From positions 1 to 11,160 of the forward strand of contig JADNYV010000993.1 in the NCBI GenBank assembly GCA_015501055.1: DNA of 11,160 nt, written 5' to 3'. Under the pieces are notes generated by a model. The model worked only from the letters and a program-made list of their open reading frames with translations. It made no database searches and was not told the origin of the DNA. The translations under genes were made by a program, and so were the position numbers. Below are positions 1 to 7,545 of the stretch, piece after piece (positions within the stretch are counted from its first letter, which is position 1; the number at the start of each line of letters is the position of its first letter). Source of the stretch: Mucidula mucida (lineage: Eukaryota; Basidiomycota; Agaricomycetes; Agaricales; Physalacriaceae).

Positions 1-363
1 GTAGGAGGAGAGAAAGACTGGCTACCTGCCGTCGCCCCCGCTGTACTGCTCAAAGTAAACAAGAAGTCCTTTAGAGTTGTTAGTGATGCCGCCCTTTCAA
101 AATACAAGAAAACTCACGTCTCGGACGCGACTGGGACTCCAGCGCCTCCCCTCAGTGAACCGCTCCATGCCTAGGCCGGTAACCTCCGTGTTGGGTCCCC
201 GTTCCTCCCAGACGTAGATGCAGCCTGAGCACAGTTCCATGCGCTCGTCAGTGTCGAGGCGCCTAGTAATCATCTTGAGCCATCCCCGCTCGACGGCAGC
301 AAAAATCTTGTGCACGTCCTGTATCGAGCGGATTCTGACATTTTTACAGGTTGGCGTCTGCAT
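1..363 (-). CDS. WOPR (Gti1/Pac2) family transcription factor, 5' part, cut by window edge
   Basis: This is the N-terminal half of a fungal WOPR-domain DNA-binding regulator (family of Gti1, Pac2, Wor1, Ryp1, Sge1), expected in the nucleus. Exon 1 is 363..118 (82 codons). It starts MQTPTC and holds the first WOPR subdomain: RIRS near residue 11, RRLDTDER at 34-41, SGCIYVWEERGPN at 46-58, and WSPSRVRD at 75-82. A GT-AG intron at 117..69 (49 nt) has a CTAAC branch site at 83..79. Exon 2 then runs from 68 to the edge. It opens DFLF, where the family usually has FL followed by Y or I, but then departs from the expected sequence; the +1 frame looks closer to the family. The second WOPR subdomain and C-terminus are outside the window. 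The usual RWT reads RFT at residues 68-70. About 46 of 82 residues match the neighbouring gene at 1879-2916 in an ungapped hand alignment. The family call is firm; exon 2 is less certain. Confidence 0.85.
69..117 (-). other. Intron of WOPR gene 1 with CTAAC branch site
   Basis: On the minus strand the donor GTGAGT follows the codon for Asp82. The branch site CTAAC (83..79) lies ten bases before the acceptor TAAAG, which ends at 69. Length is 49 nt and phase is 0. It sits at the same codon boundary as intron 2 of the paralog (2615..2559), so this intron position predates the duplication. Confidence 0.75.
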
Positions 364-1878
364 TCGAACGAGCGAGATGAGGCGAGGAAGCCGGCCCCGT
401 GTCTGCGCTTTCTATGCACAAAGTGGATGCGACAGGCAAGATGGCCCTGGGCACATTTATAATTAATTAGACCGTTTTCTATGTATGATATCTTGTTCCC
501 TGGAATCAAAACCCAGGGATTTCGATCACCGGAAGCTTTGTTGTTTTCAATTGTGAACGCGGTTTCTCTTCACTGCCCACATGGCGAACTGGGCAACTTT
601 AAACACTTTAATCTCTAAAACACTAAGAGCGGCCTGGAATATCTTCATTTCTCTCAGGACTGTGGGGGACTGCCAGTGAGCTTTCTCTTTGGGGACTCGG
701 ACTCTATCGCTCGGCTATCTTGTGTCCCTAAACCTTATTCTGGGGTGATTCAAGCCCTCAAGGACGCGAGTCTTCGGCGCGACCGACTTCTGACCTACTA
801 CGTGATATCATACCAAGGATCTTCGCTACACGTTCTTCGATGTGGGGCACTATTCATGTGCTGATCTCGCCCATCTATATGTCCACAAGTCAGGAAAACA
901 TCTCTGCATATTCTGGAAAGCTAGAAACCTTCGTAAGTTGCATCTTAAGATTTCAGGCCTCAGGTCGACTGCCTTCGGCATTCAAGGACCTTTCTAACGG
1001 TGCTCATAATAGTCAAGGAGGTGTTGTACAGCAGAAATGCATACCAAAGTCTCGGTTGTCGTTGCTTTTTGGTGGACGGTTTCCGTTTACTCGTTAGATG
1101 GCTCACATGGAACGCAGCGCCGAATTACCGTATGTCGGTGCCTCTTCGTTGACACCTGACACTGCATTGAAGGGACCGGCGATGTGTATTAGATTCACGA
1201 CGACCGCGGCGGCTTGTAGCGGTTTAGATGCTCCCTACCCTGTTAGTGTGTCTTTATTATCTCAGCTGTCGCTCTTTTGTCACCGCAAGACCGCATCAAA
1301 TCGAGCCACAACTATGTGTGGCGGTTACGCAGGTTACGATTTTCCGAAAGGCATGGTAAGTGGTCTCCATTTCACAAGCCGGTGCCACTGGCGTCAACGG
1401 TATACCACTGTTACTTATCGCGGTTTCATCATGTCAACTTTAAACCAATCAATGGAGCCCTGTTGCTCGGAGGAAAATGGAGTGTATTTAGATTACTACC
1501 GGCGCATCCATAGCATGTGAACTTGACCGACCGCCCCAGCCATCTCCGTACATTCCGAGGAACATCAGGGATCATCACCGTTGAGAGATTTTGTGATTTA
1601 CTATTTAGTAGGCGAAGGGGTATAATGATCGAGACTCGGAGAACGAGAACCTGGACGATCCAGCCGCCGGCGATGCGTCACGTATGCTACGCGAGATAAT
1701 TATATGTTGCGCCTGTGAGTACAGATCCTCATGTGATTTACGATACGAGTACGAGTTTATGTCAAAGAAGACCCTAAAAATAGTCTCTACTAACGAGACC
1801 TCTACAGCAAAGCAAGGAAAGCAAGATATGACTTAAACAATAGAATGACGCAGTTCCGCGGGTAACGATCCATACAGT
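364..1878. other. Gene-poor stretch between the two WOPR genes
   Basis: About 1.5 kb lies between the end of the downstream paralog and the start of WOPR gene 1. Open frames up to 140 codons occur (for example plus strand 1098-1520), but their translations are rich in Cys, Ser and Arg, show no known domain and join to no plausible exons. I see no terminal repeats or transposase motifs. The most likely content is the 3' untranslated region of the gene ending at 1879 and a long 5' regulatory region for gene 1. Long upstream regions are known for some WOPR genes such as Candida WOR1. Confidence 0.5.
455..461 (-). promoter_or_regulatory. TATA-like box upstream of WOPR gene 1
   Basis: The minus strand reads TATAAAT here, 92 to 98 bases before the ATG at 363, inside an AT-rich stretch (455-470). 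This spacing fits a TATA element with a leader of about 60 bases. It is a sequence match only. Confidence 0.4.
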
Positions 1879-2916
1879 TCACCTCACCATCCTCCCCAGA
1901 CCCTGTAATGCATTCAAAGCCTCCTCATCTGCGGGATGTCGACGGGGAGGGGGTATATTCTGGAGGTAAGCAAGTGGAGCTAGCTTCCCTCCGCCAGACA
2001 TTGTGCCGGTTCGTTTGATTCGTTCAATGTCCATTGGATACGGAGGACTCGTGCCGTGTGACGGGTATGCAGAGAATTGGGGTTGCGAGCCCATCGAGTA
2101 GTTTTTTAGAACGAAAGGATCGCATGACATCGTATCGCGGGGCCGTCCTTTCGCCGATCGAGCACTCTTGTACTTTCCGGGAGGAACGTATAGGTTCGCG
2201 AGCATCGGAATATCGTCAATCGTCCGTAGGTAATTGAGTGAGTCTTGTGTAAAGTAGGCGACTTCGGGTGTTTGAATGTGAGCATGTAACTGGCAAGTCC
2301 AAGGAAATAAGAGACTTACTCAGATGCCATTTTCGACGGCCTCTGTTGGTTTCGACGAAAACCGAGTAAGTCTGCTTGATTAAATTGTCTCTGAAGACAG
2401 CACGACTGGGTCCCCCAGGAGAGTAAGGTCTGGAGTATGGACCACATAAGTCGTGTAGAACATGAAAGGACAATGGCTACTCACGTAGTGTCCGAATCCG
2501 ACGTCATGGCGTCGACCTCCGTGGACTCGGGGCCTTTCTCTTGATAATATAAAAATTCCTGAAATCAACAGACATGAGCCTCCGTAAATGTGAAACCAGA
2601 GTGTTTAATACGAACGTCTTTCACGCGACTAGGTCCCCAGCGAATTGAATCTGTCCATCGCTCGATGCCCAACTGCGAAGTCTAGTCAGTGTTTTAGCGC
2701 CGAGTAGCGCTCGAGGCGGCGACGTACGCAAGATGACTCGGCGTTTGGACCACGTTCTTCCCAGACGAAAACACAGCCAGAAGCTATGGAACGGCGTTCT
2801 TCAGTGTCGAGCCGCCGAGAGACGATGGGGAGCTTGTTGAGAGCCACAGCATGGAAGATGGCATGGGCGTCCGCCGGCGATCGCACACGGATGCCTGTGC
2901 AAGTTGGTCGTTGCAT
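1879..2916 (-). CDS. WOPR (Gti1/Pac2) family transcription factor, complete, 270 aa
   Basis: A complete sequence-specific regulator of the fungal WOPR family, expected to act in the nucleus. Exons are 2916..2728, 2672..2616, 2558..2485, 2429..2320 and 2261..1879. All four introns are GT-AG (55, 57, 55, 58 nt), and the total is 813 nt including TGA. The first WOPR subdomain is about residues 1-90: RRLDTEERR at 34-42, SGCVFVWEERGPN at 46-58, ERWTDS at 67-72, WGPSRVKD at 75-82, FLYYQE at 84-89. A short acidic, Ser/Thr-rich linker (91-107) follows. The second subdomain is about 108-164: LIKQTYSVFV at 123-132, RRKWHLIAYFT at 138-148, then a Thr-Ile-Asp-Asp turn. The tail is basic (KGRPRD) and rich in Pro, Gly and Ser, as usual for these proteins. 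The ATG begins the same MQ-PTC motif as in the tandem paralog downstream, which supports the start. The family members control morphogenesis and development; the target here is unknown. Confidence 0.9.
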
Positions 2917-4241
2917 GTCGTCGGAGGGAAGGTTGTGAAAGGATGAGTAGTTGTCGGTTAGCTTTATACAGCTCGGTCACGAAACGAGGTGGTAAGATGT
3001 CAAGATCTTTTGAATGAATGCTGTGATGATCAAAGGAAGACGTTAACTCTTATAAGCGATGCTAGGCGCGAACAAGGTCACGCACCTGGAAGTATTACTG
3101 ACAGAAATAGCCAATCATGGGAAGAACCTAGTAAGAATTTATGCATCAACGGATTGATAATGCCCTTGACGGCATGGGAAAATCTTGGTAGTTGGAGCGA
3201 GACAACCATAGAGTTTTAGCGAGATTGGAATTTGGTTAGAGACCGAACGGCGACGGGTGAAAATCAGATTTAGTTGGATCGTTGACGAGTAAGTCAGTAC
3301 AACACCGCTACAGCTGAATGTGTATGTCGAATGCATCGTCCTTTCTCTAAGGGTGACCGCTGCCATATCTGTTCATCAATACCCACTCCCCACGTCCGCA
3401 AAGACCGGTAGTCTTAAAAGGTTCTTCAGCCTCGTGCTGTCGAAGAAGACGAAGTAAAAGACATTTGCTTACGATCATTAAGAAGGGCGATTTTGGGCTT
3501 GAACCTCGGACAGCCACAAAAGGGATGACCAGATTAGTATCTTTCGTTCAGAATTCAAGGGCCAAGGGTTTGATTAGATCTGTCTCCAGATGGGGATGTA
3601 ATGATCCATAATCCGTTATGTGGATAGGCACGACGACGACTCGAAATAGAATGGCAGAAGTTTACCGTAGGTAGCGGTGGATGTCACTGGAGAGCACCTG
3701 TCCGTGGCCCGTTGAAATTGCCCCAAAATCACAGGGATACGCAAATCTAAATCCGAAACGGAAGATTGGAAGCAAGAGTGAGAAAGTAGGATTTTCGCCG
3801 AGAAACCTGTATATCATCTTGACCATCTCGAAGTCTAACAAAGCGGTGCCACCCACGTCTGATTGTGTTGGAGTAGTGACCAGACACGAGGATGATAGAC
3901 AGCGTAATTTTTTTCACTGGTTGACACAAGTCCCCACAGGGCACCTTCTTGATGGCTGGGCATATGCCCGCTCAGTTCGCCGTGATTTACTGGGAAGTGA
4001 TTCAGGAAAAGTTAGAAGATCGTAAACATCACGATATCCCGTCGACTTCCTTGGGCGCTAGATGTCAACTTAATGAGATGATTAAGCAAAGACAGCCTGC
4101 CGAGAGTGTCGTCCAGACATGGGAGAACTCCGAAGTGGTCGCAAGACATTGGAGCCACGAAAGCTTCATAGCTCACGTCCGTCGAGGCTTGTAATTGCCC
4201 GCCTCAATTGAGGTAGTCGCTTCCATGTAAGCGATCAAAAA
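2917..4241. other. Gene-poor stretch between WOPR gene 2 and the cysteinyl-tRNA synthetase
   Basis: About 1.3 kb with the WOPR gene 2 promoter at its left end. The longest open frames are short (plus strand 3681-4025 and 3949-4194) and show no recognisable domain. On the minus strand around 3840-3660, a stretch reading FAYPCDFG follows an intron-like segment (GT...TTTAG, 60 nt), and an ATG at 4226 is followed by a GTGAGC donor-like site. I cannot connect these into a believable gene. No repeats, transposon ends or tRNA fold were found by eye. Confidence 0.4.
2962..2969 (-). promoter_or_regulatory. TATA box upstream of complete WOPR gene
   Basis: The minus strand reads GTATAAAG, 46 to 53 bases before the ATG at 2916. 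The spacing is typical for a core TATA element with a very short leader. It is supported by sequence match and position only. Confidence 0.45.
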
Positions 4242-4346
4242 AATGGACGAGGCGAGGCCGCTACTCCCGGAGGGACAGCAATCGTTCTACGGATATTTCT
4301 TCCACCGAGTCGGACGTGAGGAGCACAGAGAGCTAGTGTTGCAGTG
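4242..4346 (+). other. Short open frame (34 codons) in the synthetase upstream region
   Basis: An ATG preceded by seven adenines and followed by G (AAAAAATGG, a strong fungal start context) opens a frame that ends TGA at 4344-4346. It begins MDEARPLLPEG and has no known domain. If the synthetase transcript starts upstream of 4242, this is an upstream open reading frame that would limit translation of the main gene. If it starts later, it is chance. Confidence 0.25.
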
Positions 4347-4389
4347 ACAGTACTTTAGGTGACAGACGTGCTCGTCAACGTGACGCGAA

Positions 4390-4425
4390 ATGATTACACC
4401 GCCAAAAAAGGCAAGTCGTGCATGA
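4390..4425 (+). promoter_or_regulatory. Upstream open frame whose stop overlaps the possible long start (ATGA)
   Basis: ATG at 4390 (A at -3) opens an 11-codon frame ending TGA at 4423-4425. That stop overlaps the ATG at 4422, giving ATGA. This geometry would allow termination and reinitiation near the upstream synthetase start. It matters only if the transcript includes it. Confidence 0.3.
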
Positions 4426-4520
4426 TTCGCACTCGCCTAGTCATAACATCTGTCCACCGTCTGCATCTCTTTTATTCGACTGTAGCGCCTCCAGTACACT
4501 CTGAACGCTTATATAAGACG
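4422..4520 (+). CDS. Possible in-frame N-terminal extension (mitochondrial presequence) of the synthetase
   Basis: From the ATG at 4422, 33 stop-free codons lead directly into the ATG at 4521. The peptide begins MIRTRLVITSVHRLHLFYST. It has Arg at 3, 5, 13 and 29, several His, Ser and Thr, only one acidic residue (Glu28), and alternating hydrophobic residues, which is the usual make-up of a mitochondrial matrix presequence. The ATG at 4422 has a weak context (T at -3), whereas the ATG at 4521 has A at -3. Leaky scanning or two transcription starts could therefore give mitochondrial and cytosolic forms. One gene supplying both compartments is known for yeast CRS1. The extension is seen; its use is inferred. 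Confidence 0.45.
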
Positions 4521-7492
4521 ATGTCTGTCCAACAGCCCCCCTGGTCGCTTCCCAAGCCAACCTCCCCGGAACCCGTGCTAAAAGTGTATAATTCGCTCAC
4601 AAAGTCCAAAGTCAGTTCCTCTGGACGGACCCGGAGCGTCTGTAATTGAGCATATTGCAGAACGAATTCATTCCCAGGAAAGGCCGGCTCGTCAAATGGT
4701 ACAACTGTGGCCCAACCGTCTACGATGCGTCACACATGGGACATGCTCGGTGCGATCAGTTCTCAACATTTGACATGGTCGAGCTAATGTGTGGTAACAG
4801 CAACTATGTAACCCAGGACATACTTAGACGCATCATGTCGGACTATTTCGGCTATGATATTCATTTTGTTATGAACATAACTGACATCGATGACAAGGCT
4901 AGTCCGCATTCACTACTCTTGTCGCCGTATTTGCCACTGACGGGCTTACAGATCATAACGCGTGCCAGACAAAATCATGTATTCGAAACCTTTCGTTCCG
5001 AAGTCAAAGACGCTTCACCAGACCTCATCGATCGCATCCGTGTCGCCTGGCGTGCATTTGTGCAAGAACGCGTAGCGAAAGGCTTACCGGACTCTGAACG
5101 GCCCTCCGTTGGGGACGAAGAAATCGAATGGGACCATCTTACCACCCGCGTGCAGGACACGCAATGGAAGCTTGACTGCTTGCGACGCGATGAAAAGTTT
5201 GACATGTATTTCTCCTCCGCGGTACGGCCACTTCTGTCTTTAGCTTTCTGTATTGTCTAATGTATGGCACAGACACGTACACTCGCTGCACTCCAGATCG
5301 CTCAATCGCATCTAGACGCAGGAAATACTAGTGCCGATGTGGCTCACAAACTCGTTGACGAAGCTCGTGACGTCTTGGCTCCTGCACTGGATAAGCAAGT
5401 TAGTGTGCAGGACACTCTCTTTGTTTCCGTGCTCGAGCTAATGCATTCTGTTATAGTATGGATCTACTGTAACGGACCCTGCTGTTTCGCGATCACTAGC
5501 CACATATTGGGAAAACCGTTTCTTTGAGGACATGGCTCGTCTGAGAGTCCGCAATCCTGATACGATCACTAGAGTCACGGAATATGTTCCCGAAATTGTC
5601 GCCTTTGTCGAAGGAATCATCAAGAACGGTTATGGTTATGAAGTCGAAGGAAGCATCTATTTCGATACGCAAGCCTTCGACAAAGCCGATAGCCACGACT
5701 ACGCTAAATTAGAGCCGTGGAGTAAAGGAAATAGGGAGCTGCTTGAAGGGGGTGAAGGCAAGTCCTCGCCTTTAGAATCCTCGTGAATACTTATGTATGA
5801 CTGATCTACAATAAGGCTTGGCCACGAATAAGACTGGCCGTCGTTCAGCCTCAGACTTTGCCCTTTGGAAGGCTTCCAAAGATGGTGAGCCTTCATGGCC
5901 GTCACCGTGGGGTCCTGGCAGACCGGGATGGCACATTGAATGCTCCGTCATGGCCAGCGAGATCCTTGGGGACAACATGGATATTCACTCCGGCGGAATC
6001 GATCTCGCGTTCCCACACCATGATAATGAAATGGCCCAAGCGGAGGTAAGTAAGTCTTCGTCTGTTTACATCCCATCGAACCGAATGACTTTAGGCCTAT
6101 CATGAGTGTGGAGCGTGGGTCAATTATTTTCTGCATACTGGACACCTCCACATCGAAGGACTGAAGATGAGCAAGTCTCTCAAGAACTTCATTACCATTG
6201 ATGTACGTGTGTCGTGATCCAGCCGGTCATTTGTTCTTACACCGCATGCTAGGAAATACTGCAGAAGCATTCGGCTCGACAACTCAGATTGGCATTCCTC
6301 ACGCAGTTGTGGAACGCTAAGGTCGACTTCTCAGAGTCTCTCATGACAGGGGAAGTACGAAATATTGAGACAACCCTGAATGTAAAACTAACTCTGCTGT
6401 CTGCCTTTTGGCCCTGCTAATCATGCTACATGTCTATATAGAACTTCTTCGTTACAGTAAAGGCGCTGGTTAGTCAGGCGCGCTCTAATGGACCCTCGTC
6501 GGATGGCTATCATCATTACGAGGAGGCTGAACGTGGACTAACAGAAAGGTGCTTTGCGAAATCGAGTGCTATGGATCTTTACTCATCTCTAGCGTTTGAT
6601 TAGCTTTTATGAACACCAGTCCAATTTCCGAGCCGCTTTGTGCGACTCGTTTAATACGCCCACTGCCTTGGATATTTTACGCGATATGGTCTCCCGAACG
6701 AACGTCTACATTAATTCTAGAGGCAAGAACGTGAACGTCGGCGTTGTAGAAAATATCACTTTATGGGTTGGTAAGATGCTCCGGATGTTTGGCTTAGGCG
6801 AGGGAGAATCGACTGAGCTGGGATGGGGCCAGGATAATCAGGGCGAAGGGAGTATCAATGTAAGCGCTATCTCCACTATACAGACCTTCATCTCCAACCC
6901 TCATTTTATAGAAAGATGAAGTTTTGATGCCCTACTTACGCACCCTTTCGTCATTTAGAGACGGCGTTCGGCAGCTCGCGATGAAGAAGGGCGACAATGC
7001 GCTAAAGGACATTCTTGCATTGTGCGACAAGCTCCGTGATGTCGATCTCGTCCCCTTAGGTGTGGCGCTGGATGACCAAGAAGGTTGGTACTAGCGCATG
7101 CATGTTGTAATCGCGCAACTGATCTTTCGTGTACAGATGGCAAAGCCCTGGTGAAGCTTGTGCCTTCTGCGGACCTAATAAAGGCCAGGGACGAGAAACG
7201 TGCCGCGCAGGAGGCCAAAGCGGCGAAGAAGGCAGCCCAGGTGGAAGCTGAACGACAGAAACGTATACAAAAGCTGGAGAAGGGGCGTATGTCACCGACA
7301 GTGATGTTCAGGCCGCCGAACGTGGCCGGAGGGACGTATTCATCTTGGAACGACGATGGCCTCCCGCTGTTGGATGCAGATGGGAAAGAACTGAGTAAAA
7401 ACCAGACGAAGCAGGTACAGAAGGCCTGGACAAATCAAAAGAAACTCCACGATGAGTTCCTCGCCTGGCAGGCGGAGACTTCCAATTCATAG
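4521..7492 (+). CDS. CRS1: Cysteinyl-tRNA synthetase, 13 exons, 776 aa
   Basis: A class I aminoacyl-tRNA synthetase that charges tRNA-Cys with cysteine using ATP. Exons: 4521..4610, 4661..4749, 4801..4897, 4952..5221, 5273..5398, 5457..5757, 5816..6045, 6095..6202, 6253..6381, 6442..6548, 6604..6859, 6912..7083, 7137..7492. All phases agree over 2331 nt. The catalytic fold shows [15 protein letters not shown] at 46-60, with the HIGH-type HMGH at 55-58. The expected zinc ligands are Cys46, Cys367 (WHIECS), His392 and Glu396 (HHDNE). The second ATP motif KMSKS is at 425-429. A fungal/eukaryotic insertion fills about 110-210. The helical anticodon-side domain is followed by a Lys/Ala/Glu-rich, probably coiled-coil tail from about 670, normal for eukaryotic cytosolic forms. 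Introns 3 and 6 are GC-AG. The gene is convergent with the sulfoxide reductase. The ATG at 4521 gives the usual cytosolic length; the ATG at 4422 could add a presequence. The acceptor of intron 10 is the least certain. Confidence 0.93.
4750..4800 (+). other. Synthetase intron 2: 51 nt, multiple of three, no in-frame stop
   Basis: Donor GTGCGA comes directly after the HMGHA codons plus CG, and the acceptor GTAACAG ends at 4800. Removal restores the conserved HARNYVTQD. Retention would insert 17 residues immediately after the HIGH motif without a frameshift or stop, so nonsense-mediated decay would not remove the retained form. Confidence 0.8.
4898..4951 (+). other. Synthetase intron 3: GC-AG type, 54 nt, stop-free
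   Basis: Donor AAG|GCTAGT and acceptor TTACAG. Removal joins TDIDDK to IITRARQ, the conserved order in this family. No GT donor in this stretch gives the right frame. The length is a multiple of three and the intron reads open, so retention would add 18 residues. The donor departs from the GC-AG consensus GCAAGT at one position. Confidence 0.75.
5758..5815 (+). other. Synthetase intron 6: GC-AG type, 58 nt
   Basis: Donor GAAG|GCAAGT is a full match to the GC-AG intron consensus, and the acceptor is ATAAG. Splicing joins [11 protein letters not shown] to [18 protein letters not shown], which agrees with the family pattern of an EGEG motif before RS-SDFALWK. Reading through hits a TGA. The nearby GT donors either give the wrong phase or would delete conserved residues. 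Confidence 0.75.
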
Positions 7493-7545
7493 CTTGGTTG
7501 TTACAGTTCGTTCGATCTACTTTTCTGTGAAGGTTCTGCCGCTTT
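7493..7545. other. 53-bp gap between convergent genes (shared 3' ends)
   Basis: The synthetase stop (TAG, 7490-7492) and the reductase stop (TGA on the minus strand, 7548..7546) face each other across 53 bp. Fungal 3' untranslated regions are usually longer than this, so the two transcripts very probably overlap tail to tail. I see no canonical AATAAA in the gap. Confidence 0.6.

Noticed and set aside
1098..1520. 140-codon plus-strand open frame
   Set aside because: Its composition is random-like, with no domain, no splice partners and no conserved motif; a length of 140 codons can arise by chance in this window.
2290..2319. Early acceptor (GCCAG) giving a 30-nt intron 4 in the complete WOPR gene
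   Set aside because: It is too short for a spliceosomal intron here and breaks the conserved WHL-AYFT motif; the acceptor at 2262 gives 58 nt and restores it.
4511..4518. TATATAAG just before the synthetase ATG at 4521
   Set aside because: A TATA box here would place transcription start inside or beyond the start codon, so it cannot serve the 776-residue form.
4975..5205. Minus-strand open frame opposite the synthetase
   Set aside because: It is a mirror of exon 4 of the synthetase, whose frame is supported by family motifs and splice continuity.
6046..6055. Overlapping donors GTAAGTAAGT at synthetase intron 7
   Set aside because: Use of the second donor adds four bases and breaks the frame; the first gives the conserved MAQAE-AYHECG join, so no functional alternative is evident.
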